A stretch of DNA of 64,000 bases from Streptomyces katrae (GTDB lineage: Bacteria > Actinomycetota > Actinomycetes > Streptomycetales > Streptomycetaceae). Location: the NCBI RefSeq assembly GCF_002028425.1, contig NZ_CP020042.1:5989560-6053559 (forward strand), given 5' to 3'. Below, piece after piece: positions 8,895 to 16,712 of this stretch (its first letter is position 1; the number at the start of each line of letters is the position of its first letter). The translations under genes were made by a program, and so were the position numbers. A model generated the notes under the pieces. The model saw only the letters and a list, made by a program, of their open reading frames with translations. It was not told where the DNA came from and made no database searches.

Positions 8895-10094
8895 TCAGGG
8901 GCGCGGGAGCGGTAGACCGGGAATCCGCGGATGCCGCAGGTGCTGACCGCCGTCGTACACGTGCAGGGTGAACGACGACGGCTCGGGCCGGCCCGCCTCG
9001 TCGTAGGAGGTGAGCACGTTCTCGATGCGCTCCCACAGTCGTACCGGTCCGCCCTCGCGTATCTGCCAGTCGTCGCCGTGCGGGGTGAGGAGGGCAGCGG
9101 AACCGGTGACGGTGTCGGCCACGAGCACGCTCTCGCCGAGCCAAGTCAGCTGCGCGTCCGGCACGGCGGTCTGGGCGAGGAACCGCAGGTGGAACGCTTC
9201 GTCGGTCGCGGCTGTGATCCGCTGCGGCGAGTGCCTGGCGAAGCGGCTGTGGACGTTGGCGCGGTCGGCCCAGTGGTCCGGGTTGCCGAACGCGGGGGCC
9301 GCGTGGGTGCGGGCCGACATGAAGGACACGGTTCCCGGCAGCAGCCGGCCCTCTGCCGTGCCGTCCTCGTCGACGGTGAGCAGGACGCGGGCGTATCCGT
9401 AGAGCCAGCCCGACAGGGTGAGCAGGATCTTGCCGCCCGGCCGGGTCTGGGCGAGCAGAGCCGGCGGAACGGCGCGGAAGGAGCAAGCGGCCACAATCCG
9501 ATCGAAGGGCGCTTGGGGCCAGTAGCCGTACACCCCGTCCGCGACCGCGAGGGTGGGACTGTAGCCGCACTCGTGCAGCGCGTTGGCGGCTTGGGCGAGC
9601 CGGTGGGGGTCGACCTCGACGGAGGTGACCAACTCCGAGCCGAGGCGTTCGCAGGCCAGCGCGGTCGAGTAGCCGGTGCCGGCCCCGATCTCCAGCACCC
9701 GGTGTTCCTCTCGGATGTCGGCGTCGGCCCACATCCGTAGGACGAGGGAGGGCAGGGTGGAGGAGGAGGTGGGTGCTCCGCCGTGCCGGGCGGTGGGCTG
9801 GGTCCAGTCGGGTTCGTCGCCGTCGAACTGGGTGATGAGCGTGGTGTCGGTGTAGGTGGTTGACAGCCACCGGCCGTAGTCGATCTCGGCGGTGACCGGC
9901 TCCCACACCGGCAGCCCGAGTGAGTCGCGGTCGTCGGCGGGAAGGTAGAAGCCGGGGATGAACTGGTGCCGTGGCACCTGGTCCACGGCCGCCCTCCACG
10001 AGGGATCGGTCAGTACGCCGTCCTCCGCGAGTGCTTCGGCCATCGTGTGACGCAGCTGGGCGGCGTCGGTGTTCGGGTCGGCGGGCGAGGTCAC
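8895..10094 (-). CDS. Methyltransferase of ATP-grasp peptide maturation (PIMT-like)
   Basis: A 399-residue protein with a class I SAM-binding domain: VLEIGAGTGYSTAL is motif I and SVEVDPHRLAQAA motif II. The layout PRHQFIPGFYLP ... SSTLPSLVLRMW resembles protein-L-isoaspartate O-methyltransferases, with a long C-terminal extension. This type travels with ATP-grasp graspetide ligases. In studied cases such as fuscimiditide it methylates an aspartate, which then cyclises to aspartimide. GTG 10094 overlaps the stop of the ATP-grasp gene (GTGA), indicating coupling. The predicted final product modification is therefore an aspartimide or methyl ester in the precursor core; this is inferred from the family. 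Confidence 0.85.
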   Translation of the reverse strand: MTSPADPNTDAAQLRHTMAEALAEDGVLTDPSWRAAVDQVPRHQFIPGFYLPADDRDSLGLPVWEPVTAEIDYGRWLSTTYTDTTLITQFDGDEPDWTQPTARHGGAPTSSSTLPSLVLRMWADADIREEHRVLEIGAGTGYSTALACERLGSELVTSVEVDPHRLAQAANALHECGYSPTLAVADGVYGYWPQAPFDRIVAACSFRAVPPALLAQTRPGGKILLTLSGWLYGYARVLLTVDEDGTAEGRLLPGTVSFMSARTHAAPAFGNPDHWADRANVHSRFARHSPQRITAATDEAFHLRFLAQTAVPDAQLTWLGESVLVADTVTGSAALLTPHGDDWQIREGGPVRLWERIENVLTSYDEAGRPEPSSFTLHVYDGGQHLRHPRIPGLPLPRP

Positions 10095-11071
10095 GGCCTG
10101 CCGCCTCCTTCCTGAGCGAGGATGTCGGCGAACGCTTCGGTGATGGCGGGCGCGTCGGGGAGCCAGCCCCACTGACCGTTCGGATTGCACTCGATGGCCG
10201 TCCAGTGCTTCGCCTGGTCGCCGTCGCCGGTCAGGGCGAAGTCGAAGCACCCGAAGAGCAGACCGAAGGAGTCCAGGTAGGCGCGCGCTGCGGCAGCGAT
10301 CGGCGAGGGAACATCGATGGGGGTGTGGATCAGCTTGCTCCAGTCGCCGCGCCGCCAGTCCAGCGCGCCATCGGATGCTTCGACACGGCTGGCGAACACC
10401 TGCCGGTCGATCACGGTCATCCGCACGTCGCCAGTCTTGCGTACCTCGGCCTGAAACAGGTGGGGCATCACCGACAGGGAGTCGTCGAAGGTGTCAGGGT
10501 CAACGCGCTGGGCCCAGATCGCCCCGGCGTTCCCGTCCTCGCCGACGGGCAGGCCCCGGAAAGGCTTGTAGATGACCGGCCCGTGCTCGGCGGCGAACCC
10601 TCGGGCTTGCGCGGCGTCGTTGGTGACCAGTGTCGCCGGGATGGTGAAACCGAGCTCCGTGAACCGCTGAAGCTGGGTGGGCTTGAACTCGGCGCGGGCG
10701 ACGGCAAGCGGATGGTTGACGTAGAGGGCGCCGGTCAGGCTGTGGAGGACACCGTTGAGGCCGTGGCGGGCTTCGGCAGTGCAGAAGTCCCGTTGCTGGG
10801 CGGGCAGGTGCCCGTAGCGGGCGGTGTACGGGGTGGGGCGGCGGTAGTACACCGCCGCCACCTCCCCTAGCTCCACCTCCCGGCTCGCCGTGGCAAGGCG
10901 CCCGCTCCAGGACGGGTCCCCGCCTCCGATGCGCGCACCGAAGGACAACCCGGCACAGATGTCGGCCGGGTCGGCGCGCACCACCCGTACGTCACGCTCG
11001 TTGAGCGCGCCGATGACGAGGTCCGCGGTGACGTCCTCCAGCGCGGTGAGGACCAGGACGGTGGAGGTCAT
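10091..11071 (-). CDS. tgmB: ATP-grasp peptide maturase, graspetide type
   Basis: A 326-residue ATP-grasp ligase of the graspetide family, which activates Asp/Glu side chains of a precursor and joins them to Ser/Thr (ester) or Lys (amide). An N-terminal preATP domain (VYYRRPTPY and NHPLAVARAEFKPTQLQRF) precedes the ATP-grasp core, with lysine VIYKPFRGLP, the DVRMTVIDRQVFASR strand and the Mg-binding ECNPNGQWGWL motif near the end. These are hallmarks of TgmB-type enzymes. The ATG 11071 is three bases after the precursor gene stop, and the gene overlaps the methyltransferase gene, giving a tight precursor-ligase-methyltransferase operon. Confidence 0.9.
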   Translation of the reverse strand: MTSTVLVLTALEDVTADLVIGALNERDVRVVRADPADICAGLSFGARIGGGDPSWSGRLATASREVELGEVAAVYYRRPTPYTARYGHLPAQQRDFCTAEARHGLNGVLHSLTGALYVNHPLAVARAEFKPTQLQRFTELGFTIPATLVTNDAAQARGFAAEHGPVIYKPFRGLPVGEDGNAGAIWAQRVDPDTFDDSLSVMPHLFQAEVRKTGDVRMTVIDRQVFASRVEASDGALDWRRGDWSKLIHTPIDVPSPIAAAARAYLDSFGLLFGCFDFALTGDGDQAKHWTAIECNPNGQWGWLPDAPAITEAFADILAQEGGGRP

Positions 11072-11074
11072 GGG

Positions 11075-11347
11075 TCAGTCCGAGCTGTAGTCGGGGTTGG
11101 AGTCATCCGCGGTCTGCGGCTGCGGGCTGGACCCGTCACTGCCCCCGGACTGGGACGTGGTCGGGCTGGTCTGGTTGGTGCCGTGCTGACCCATCTCGAC
11201 CCGCTGGCCGGTGGTGTCGGTGTAGACGGCGGTCTGCGAGGACGGCTCCAGCGTCACGGCCGCGTAGGCCGGGGCGCCGATCGGGAGCCTGTCGGTGACC
11301 AGCCGCATCGCCCATGGCGGCAGGAGTGTGAGTGTTGCGGTGCGCAT
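11075..11347 (-). CDS. tgmA: Graspetide precursor peptide
   Basis: A 90-residue precursor. The leader begins MRTATLTLLPPWAMRLVTDR and contains the family-typical SSQTAVYTDTTGQRVEMG, which ends in HGT just before the core. The C-terminal region is low complexity: Thr/Ser-rich first (TNQTSPTTSQ), then Asp-rich (ADDSNPDYSSD). Those are the hydroxyl donors and carboxylate acceptors expected for omega-ester macrocycles. The ATG at 11347 has GAGAGGAG upstream. No protease gene is visible in the operon. The ring pattern cannot be deduced from sequence. Confidence 0.88.
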   Translation of the reverse strand: MRTATLTLLPPWAMRLVTDRLPIGAPAYAAVTLEPSSQTAVYTDTTGQRVEMGQHGTNQTSPTTSQSGGSDGSSPQPQTADDSNPDYSSD

Positions 11348-11394
11348 TGTGGCGCTCCTCTCGATGAGTGTGAGTGGTGCTGGTCGGCCCTGCG

Positions 11395-11447
11395 GGCCGG
11401 GGCGCAGCCCCCATGGAGTGGGGTCGGCTGGGGGCTGCGCGCCGGCC
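11395..11447. terminator. Long hairpin upstream of the graspetide operon
   Basis: A perfect 11-bp inverted repeat at 11402-11412 and 11430-11440 (GCGCAGCCCCC against GGGGGCTGCGC). After one mismatched pair it extends with six more pairs on each side. On the minus strand it follows the 68-residue gene (stop 11530) and precedes the precursor gene (start 11347). It may terminate the upstream transcript or act in the leader of the graspetide mRNA. Confidence 0.55.
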
Positions 11448-11529
11448 AGCAGGGGAGGCCCGGTCGGCCGAGTGGCGCCGACTCCACGCGGCCGGCCGGG
11501 GGTCTACTTGCTGGGCGAGTCCAACGGGG

Positions 11530-11736
11530 TTACGCCGGCTCGACGTTCTCGACGGCGGTGGTGAACTCGCGTCCGGACGCGTTCCGGATGTAGGCGAGGT
11601 CCACCCAGTGCTCGATGCCTGTGTTCGAGACGTTCTCGGTGACGACGGCCATCAGCACGCCCTCGGCTCCGGACGGGATGTCGCGGACGCGCTTCCGGAG
11701 CAGCCGGTGCGGCTGGTACTCGTACCGCTCACTCAT
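11530..11736 (-). CDS. Hypothetical protein (68 aa), upstream of graspetide genes
   Basis: A compact soluble protein, MSERYEYQPHRLLRKRVRD..., with alternating strands (GVLMAVVTENVSNTGIEHW, VDLAYIRN) and an acidic end. The composition suggests a small beta fold. I do not recognise it. The ATG at 11736 overlaps the stop of the next upstream small gene by eight bases. Same strand and proximity suggest a role tied to the graspetide genes or the nearby regulator, but nothing in the sequence proves it. Confidence 0.55.
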   Translation of the reverse strand: MSERYEYQPHRLLRKRVRDIPSGAEGVLMAVVTENVSNTGIEHWVDLAYIRNASGREFTTAVENVEPA

Positions 11737-11863
11737 CCGCCACCGCCGACAAGGTGCTGAGAAACCGCTCCCAGCCGATGCGGGCCCGGTCGAGTAGGTC
11801 CGCGCTGGGCAAGGCGAGCGGGGCAGTGGTGGAGGCCTGGGCGTCTGGATTGTCCAGGCTCAT
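11729..11863 (-). CDS. Possible small protein (44 aa)
   Basis: A short frame starting at ATG 11863 (MSLDNPDAQASTTAPLALPS) and ending in DRARIGWERFLSTLSAVADE, overlapping the 68-residue gene by eight bases. A longer reading from 11956 exists but its N-terminus looks random. No strong ribosome binding site was seen. It is kept because of the overlap and a plausible helical C-terminus. Confidence 0.35.
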   Translation of the reverse strand: MSLDNPDAQASTTAPLALPSADLLDRARIGWERFLSTLSAVADE

Positions 11864-12046
11864 CACGCCACGGGATGCGGTCTTGTCACAGTGGCTCCCT
11901 ACCGTCGTCAGCGGGTGGTGAGACCAGTCAACGGCGAGACGATGGCGTGGGACCATCTCCGATGCGGCATGCGCATACGGATATGCGCGCAGCGGGTACG
12001 GGCAGGGGCCCGGAGCGGATGAAACCCGAGACTGGGGGCAGGCGCG

Positions 12047-13279
12047 TTGAGGATTTCGCCGACGGTCCGAGAAGCGTCGCGGGCGAAGGACTACGGCAAG
12101 GTCATCGAGCTGGTCCGAAAGGACGCTCGCATGACGCAGGCACAGTTAGGCCAGGCGTGCGGACTGTCCCAGTGAGCCATCTCCCGGCTGGAGAAACGAG
12201 GACCTGGGGCATACGCGACAGACGTCCTGGCAGCGGCCGCCGTAGGCCTGGGGATTCCCGGCTCCCTCGTGGGCCTCGCCGACGCGGCAACACGAGATGG
12301 GTTCGAGCACGTGGAACGACGAAACTTCATGAGCGGCCTAGGAGCAGCCGCCGCCACCCCGATACTGGCAGCCCTCCCAGACCCAGGCGAGGGCCCAGGA
12401 CAGGCCGCGCCCCTGCGGCTCGGCACCGCCTCGTACCGGCGGATGGACGGGGCAACACCATCTCGCGATCTTGCCGACGCCGTTCAGTCCCACCTCCGGC
12501 TCGTACAGAAGGTGGCCCAGACCGCCAGCAGCGACCAGGAGCGGGCCCGGCTCGCCGGCGTCGGCAGCGAAGCCGCAAGCCTGGTGGGCTGGCTGTCGTG
12601 GGACATGGGCGATCACGGTTCCACACGTATGTGGTACGGCTCGGCGATCAAGGCTGCGCGAGCGGCCGGGGACCCCCTCCTCGCCGCCTACCAGGCCGGC
12701 ACAATGGCACAGTTTGAAGCGGACGCGGGCAACGGAGCGCAGGCACTGTCCTGGACGCGGACCGCCCGCAAGCACCTGGATGCGCGCAGGCCGGCAGTCG
12801 CCGACGCGTGGCTGTCGTCGGTCGAGGCCTTGGCCCACGCCGCAGCGGGTGACGAGCGAGCTGCGGACCGGGCGCTGACAAACAGCCGAGCCCTGGCCGC
12901 GCGGTTGGGATCGGAAGAGCCGCCACCATGGCCGTGGGTCTTCACATTCAACGAGATCAAGGTGGCGGCCGCCCGAGTCACTTGCGGGGCCCGGCTCGGC
13001 CTGCCCACCTGGGTGCTGGAAGCCGACACGGACACCCTCGCCATCGGCCACGCCAAACAGCGGGCTCTCCTCATCCTCGACATTGCCGCCGGCCACCTGG
13101 CGGCCGGGCGGGTCGAGGCCGCATTCGCGTTCGCTGGCCGCGCGCTCGACACGGGGCTCCAGTACCGTTCCGGGAGGATCGTGGACCGTGCCCGCGCGGT
13201 CCGCCGTTCGTACCGAACGGCCTCGGCACCCAAGGTGGTTCGGGAGTTCGACGAGCGGCTGCACGACGTCTGCCTGTAG
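12047..13279 (+). pseudogene. XRE-family regulator with TPR-like region, interrupted by TGA
   Basis: One reading frame from TTG 12047 encodes the familiar Streptomyces XRE architecture: KVIELVRKDARMTQAQLGQA for the first helices and AISRLEKRG for the recognition region. The HVERRNFMSGLG segment then leads into a long TPR-like helical domain to 13279. The frame is broken by TGA at 12173-12175, exactly between LSQ and AISRLE, where homologs have a Ser. The change fits a single-base TCA to TGA mutation. The helix-turn-helix also has a TTA leucine codon. Translation could restart at GTG 12269, giving a TPR-only protein. It may once have regulated the divergent graspetide genes. Confidence 0.75.
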
Positions 13280-13292
13280 GGGAGGACATGCA

Positions 13293-13763
13293 ATGCGAGT
13301 CGGGATCACTGGTCATCGAGGGCTGAGCGCCGAGGTCGAGCAGAAGGTACGCGACCTCCTCAAAGCCGCGGTGAGGGAGCACGGCGCCGACCTGGTGGGC
13401 GTCTCCTGCATTGCGGACGGCCCCGACGCGTGGTTCGCCGAGTATGTCCTCGCCCACGGCGGCCGTCTCGAAGTCGTCCTCCCCGCGGAGCAGTACCGCG
13501 AAGGGCTGCCCGCCGAGCACTGGCCCACGTACGACGAGCTGATGAACCGCGCAGCCGACGTCCACCGCACCGGCATGGCCGCCTCCGACTCCGCCGCGCA
13601 CATGGCCGGTAGCGAGATCCTCGTCGGCCTGGTTGATGAGCTGCTGGCCGTCTGGGACGGGAAGCCGGCCTGGGGGTACGGGGGCACAGCCGACGTGGTG
13701 GCGTACGCCGAGCGCACGGGCGTTCCGGTGCGGATTCTCTGGCCTGAGGGCGCAAGTCGCTGA
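13293..13763 (+). CDS. SLOG/LOG-like nucleotide-binding protein
   Basis: A 156-residue Rossmann-like protein beginning MRVGITGHRGLS. It has VSCIADGPDAWFAEYVL after the second strand and a glycine-rich loop AVWDGKPAWGYGGTADVV near the end, then PVRILWP. This is the DprA/LOG/SLOG pattern, a superfamily binding nucleotides or nucleotide-derived ligands, some as sensors in conflict systems. A GGAGGA sequence lies six bases before the ATG at 13293. It starts 13 bases after the XRE stop, so the two were probably co-transcribed. The ligand is unknown. Confidence 0.72.
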   Translation: MRVGITGHRGLSAEVEQKVRDLLKAAVREHGADLVGVSCIADGPDAWFAEYVLAHGGRLEVVLPAEQYREGLPAEHWPTYDELMNRAADVHRTGMAASDSAAHMAGSEILVGLVDELLAVWDGKPAWGYGGTADVVAYAERTGVPVRILWPEGASR

Positions 13764-13826
13764 CGTCCCCCGAACGCACGAGGGCACCCCCTCCCAGCCC
13801 GAAGGCCGAGAGGGGGCGCACGCGGC

Positions 13827-14036
13827 CTACTTCGCCACGAGTTGGTACAGGGTGAGTCCGAGCCCAGCAACAGCGGTCACCGCGGCGATGGAGGGGAGTG
13901 GCCAGCGGGCCCGCTCCAGAGCCTCGACCCGCTGCTCCAAGGCGTCGATGTCCGCCTCGGCCTGGTCGGTGCGCTGGAGTGCGGGGCTCAGGTCGCCGCG
14001 CAGCTCGGCGAAGCCCGTACGAATCTCGCCCCTCAT
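13827..14036 (-). CDS. Small coiled-coil protein with C-terminal membrane segment
   Basis: A 69-residue protein. A heptad-rich acidic helix (TDQAEADIDALEQRVEALERA) leads to one hydrophobic segment, IAAVTAVAGLGLTLYQLVAK. The shape resembles XhlA/hemolysin-type small phage proteins and other membrane-anchored coiled coils. It is the last gene before the right direct repeat. A phage-derived origin would fit an island, but similarity is only structural. Confidence 0.55.
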   Translation of the reverse strand: MRGEIRTGFAELRGDLSPALQRTDQAEADIDALEQRVEALERARWPLPSIAAVTAVAGLGLTLYQLVAK

Positions 14037-14138
14037 CTCCGCAAGCTAGACCGCGACCCGGGTGGACTCCTCAGGGCTCACCCGCGGGGCCGGACGGTCT
14101 CGGTGATGCCCGGACCCTCCGACCGCCGGAGTCGCGCG

Positions 14139-14198
14139 CGCTACAGCCGGGCGCGCAGGGCCGGGTGGTCCGCGACGACCGTGCAGCTGCCCGGAGCG
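14139..14198. repeat. 60-bp direct repeat, right copy, in a gene 3' end
   Basis: Identical to 8362-8421. It covers the stop codon and the last 18 or so codons of the peptidyl-tRNA-hydrolase-like gene, so insertion at this site leaves the gene intact. This is a typical property of att sites. Confidence 0.8.
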
Positions 14199-14902
14199 AT
14201 CTCGGTGAAGCCCGCGTCCCGGACCACCGGGAGTCCGCTGCCGCTCAGTTCCGCCCAGCGCTCTCGCGGGGCGCTGCGGACGGCCAGGTGGAAGCCCGAG
14301 GCCTGCCACAGGCCGCGTTCCGCCGCCGTCAGTTCCCACCAGGCCAGCTGCGCCGCGTGGCCGGCCTGGGCCATGGCCTTGCCGGCCGACATGCCGAGCT
14401 CCGGGTTCAGCCACAGCACCGGCACGCCCGGTTCCGGCGCGGGCGCCGGCTCCGGGTCGTCCAGGTCGGTACCCGACACCTGGAGCTTGGCCAGCTCCTT
14501 GGGCCAGCCGTCCAGGGGCACCGGCGGGAAGACCCGTACCTCGGACGCGGCGCCGTGGACCGTGACGCCCGGCAGGGTGGCCGCCTTGCGCCACTCAGCG
14601 CCGCGCGCCCGGCGGACCACCTTGCGGATCCGGGCGTCCTGCCAGTCGCGGACCGCCTGTGCCCATTCGCCCTCGCCGTGCGCGCGCTCGTCCGTGAGGA
14701 GGACCAGCACCGCCCGGGCCGCCGTCTCCAGGGCGTCCGTCCGGGCCGGCGGCTCGGTCTTCTCGATCCGTACGACCAGCGGCAGGACGAACTGCGGCGC
14801 CTCGTCGCGCCGTACGTGGTCCTTGCGGAAGGGGCTGTCCGACCCCACCGGGGGTACCTCTGAGGTCTGGTTCGTGTGCTGGCTGCTCATCCCGTCAAGC
14901 AT
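14141..14902 (-). CDS. PTH2-like peptidyl-tRNA hydrolase family protein
   Basis: A 253-residue protein whose C-terminal half carries the PTH2 signature NPELGMSAGKAMAQAGHAA, with the conserved Ser-Ala-Gly-Lys and His residues. PTH2 enzymes release peptides from peptidyl-tRNA. In actinobacteria this longer form has an N-terminal domain (RTDALETAARAVLVLLTDER) of unknown role, so activity on peptidyl-tRNA is not assured. Start could be 14902 or ATG 14890 (MSSQHTNQ); neither has a strong ribosome binding site. Its last codons coincide with the island's right repeat. Confidence 0.8.
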   Translation of the reverse strand: MLDGMSSQHTNQTSEVPPVGSDSPFRKDHVRRDEAPQFVLPLVVRIEKTEPPARTDALETAARAVLVLLTDERAHGEGEWAQAVRDWQDARIRKVVRRARGAEWRKAATLPGVTVHGAASEVRVFPPVPLDGWPKELAKLQVSGTDLDDPEPAPAPEPGVPVLWLNPELGMSAGKAMAQAGHAAQLAWWELTAAERGLWQASGFHLAVRSAPRERWAELSGSGLPVVRDAGFTEIAPGSCTVVADHPALRARL

Positions 14903-14955
14903 GCCAGGGTCCGTCTTCAGGAGGATGTCCCGGGTGGCCCGCCCGAGCGAGGATC

Positions 14956-15636
14956 ATGTCCATGAAGAGCGACCTTTTCGCGAGCGAGAACCTGGCCCAG
15001 TCCGCCGCCGCGCCCGGGATGTCCCTGCAGAACGCCAAGTCCGTCAAGTACGCCGTCAACGGCGAGATGCTCGCCCGCCAGGGCTCCATGGTCGCCTTCC
15101 GCGGCAACCTCCAGTTCGAGCGCAAGGGCCAGGGCATCGGCGGCATGCTCAAGCGGGCCGTCACGGGCGAGGGCCTTGCGCTGATGGCCGTACGAGGCCA
15201 GGGCGAGGCCTGGTTCGCGCACCAGGCCGGCAACTGCTTCATCATCGACTTCGAACCCGGCGACGCCCTCACCATCAACGGGCGCAACGTGCTGTGCTTC
15301 GACGCGACGCTGTCGTACGAGATCAAGATGGTCAAGGGCGCCGGGATGACCGGCGGCGGCCTCTTCAACAGCCTCTTCACCGGCACGGGCAAGCTCGCCG
15401 TCGTCTGCGACGGCAACCCGATCATCATCCCGGTCACCGCGCAGTCCCCGGTGTACGTGGACACGGACGCCGTCGTCGGCTGGAGCGCCCACCTGGAGAC
15501 CGGGCTGCACCGCTCCCAGTCGCTGGGCTCGATGCTCCGCGGCGGCTCCGGTGAGGCCGTCCAGCTGATGCTGCGCGGCGAGGGCTTCGTCATCGTCCGG
15601 CCCAGCGAGCTCACCGAGACGGCGGCGGCGCACTGA
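14956..15636 (+). CDS. AIM24 family protein (DUF124)
   Basis: A 226-residue, beta-rich protein of the AIM24 family. It has MLARQGSMVAFRGNLQF, ALMAVRGQGEAWFAHQAGN and a repeated glycine-bounded strand pattern typical of this tryptophan-RNA-binding-attenuator-like fold. Family members are widespread and functionally unclear; in actinobacteria they often sit beside ABC transporters, as here. No signal peptide. The start is ATG 14956 or 14962. Confidence 0.85.
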   Translation: MSMKSDLFASENLAQSAAAPGMSLQNAKSVKYAVNGEMLARQGSMVAFRGNLQFERKGQGIGGMLKRAVTGEGLALMAVRGQGEAWFAHQAGNCFIIDFEPGDALTINGRNVLCFDATLSYEIKMVKGAGMTGGGLFNSLFTGTGKLAVVCDGNPIIIPVTAQSPVYVDTDAVVGWSAHLETGLHRSQSLGSMLRGGSGEAVQLMLRGEGFVIVRPSELTETAAAH

Positions 15637-15647
15637 GGCTGACCGGA

Positions 15648-16712
15648 GTGGGCCGCCGCTACGGGAGGCGGCGGCCCTGGGTGCTGCGCGGGGTCGGGTT
15701 GGATCTGCCGCCCGGCGCCCTGGTCCGGATCGAGGGCGGCAACGGCGGCGGCAAGTCCACCCTGCTGCGGCTCCTCGCGGGTATCGACGCCCCGACCGAG
15801 GGCCGGATCACCGGCCGCCCGCGCCGCACCGCCTACGTCCCCGAGCGCTTTCCCGCCGTCCTGCCGCTGACGGCCCTGGGCTACCTGACCCACCTCGGAC
15901 GGGTGCACGGTCTGACCGGCGCCGAGGCCGCCCGGCGGGGGGCCGAGGGGCTGGAGCGGTTCGGCGCCGGGGCCCACGCCCGCACCCCGCTGGCCGAACT
16001 GTCCAAGGGGAGCAGCCAGAAGGTGGCCGTCGTCCAGGCGCTGCTCGCCGAGCCCGGCCTGCTCGTCCTCGACGAAGCCTGGACCGGTCTCGACGTGGCC
16101 GCCCGCGCCGAACTGGACCGCGCCGTCGCCGAACGCACCGCCGCCGGGGCCACGGTGGTCTTCGTCGACCACGACGCCACCCGCCTCGCGGACCTCCCCG
16201 GCGCCCGCTACCGGCTGCGCGGCGGAACGCTGGAGGAGGCCACCGAGCCCCCGGAGCTCCGGCCCGGTGCCGCGGCCGCCCGCCCGGCAGCCGGGGGCAC
16301 TGCGCGTACCGGGTCCCGGGCCGCGGGGGTATCGGGCGAGGAGCGCGCGGGACGGGCCGGCGCGCCCGTTGTCCGGGCCGATCTGCCCGTGGTCCCGGTC
16401 GAGCCGCCCGTGGCACCGGCCAGCGCCCTCGGCGGCCGGGCCGACGAGGCCGTGGTCCGGGCCGACGTCCCCGGCGTACAGACCGGCGCGCCCGGCGTCC
16501 CGGCCGGCGTGCCCGCCCGAGGGCCGGGGGTGGCGGTCGTGCGGATCCGCGCCGCCGGGCCGCCCGGCAGCGTCCCGCCGCCGGGTGCGGTCCCCGACGC
16601 GGGGGGCGGGATCCTGCTGACCGTTGGCGCCGACCGCTCGGACGCCGTGCTGCGCGCGCTGCTCACCGCCCGGCCGCCCTGGCACATCCGCTCCGTGGAG
16701 GAACTCCCGTGA
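15648..16712 (+). CDS. ABC transporter ATP-binding protein
   Basis: A 354-residue ATPase. Walker A is GGNGGGKSTLLRLL and Walker B LLVLDEAWTGLD. The signature is the degenerate AELSKGSSQKVAVVQAL, and the switch histidine is in FVDHDATRL. The nucleotide-binding domain ends by about residue 205. The rest is a Pro/Ala/Val-rich linker of about 110 residues with repeated VVRADxPxV motifs, then a short folded end (GGGILLTVGADRSDAVLRAL) that may be regulatory. GTG 15648 follows the AIM24 gene closely. It is coupled by GTGA overlap to the membrane protein gene downstream. Confidence 0.85.
   Translation: MGRRYGRRRPWVLRGVGLDLPPGALVRIEGGNGGGKSTLLRLLAGIDAPTEGRITGRPRRTAYVPERFPAVLPLTALGYLTHLGRVHGLTGAEAARRGAEGLERFGAGAHARTPLAELSKGSSQKVAVVQALLAEPGLLVLDEAWTGLDVAARAELDRAVAERTAAGATVVFVDHDATRLADLPGARYRLRGGTLEEATEPPELRPGAAAARPAAGGTARTGSRAAGVSGEERAGRAGAPVVRADLPVVPVEPPVAPASALGGRADEAVVRADVPGVQTGAPGVPAGVPARGPGVAVVRIRAAGPPGSVPPPGAVPDAGGGILLTVGADRSDAVLRALLTARPPWHIRSVEELP

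Larger units (their letters stand above)
8362..14198. mobile_element. Putative genomic island with graspetide cassette
   Basis: A 5.8-kb block bounded by 60-bp identical direct repeats, with the right repeat formed by the last codons of a conserved gene. Inside are a graspetide cassette, small unknown ORFs, a nonsense-mutated XRE regulator, a SLOG-like gene and a small coiled-coil/membrane protein. Codon choices inside look somewhat less extreme in GC3 than the flanks. No integrase, excisionase or transposase is visible, so either the element lost its recombinase, was mobilised in trans, or the repeat arose otherwise. The boundaries are inferred from the repeats alone. Confidence 0.55.
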
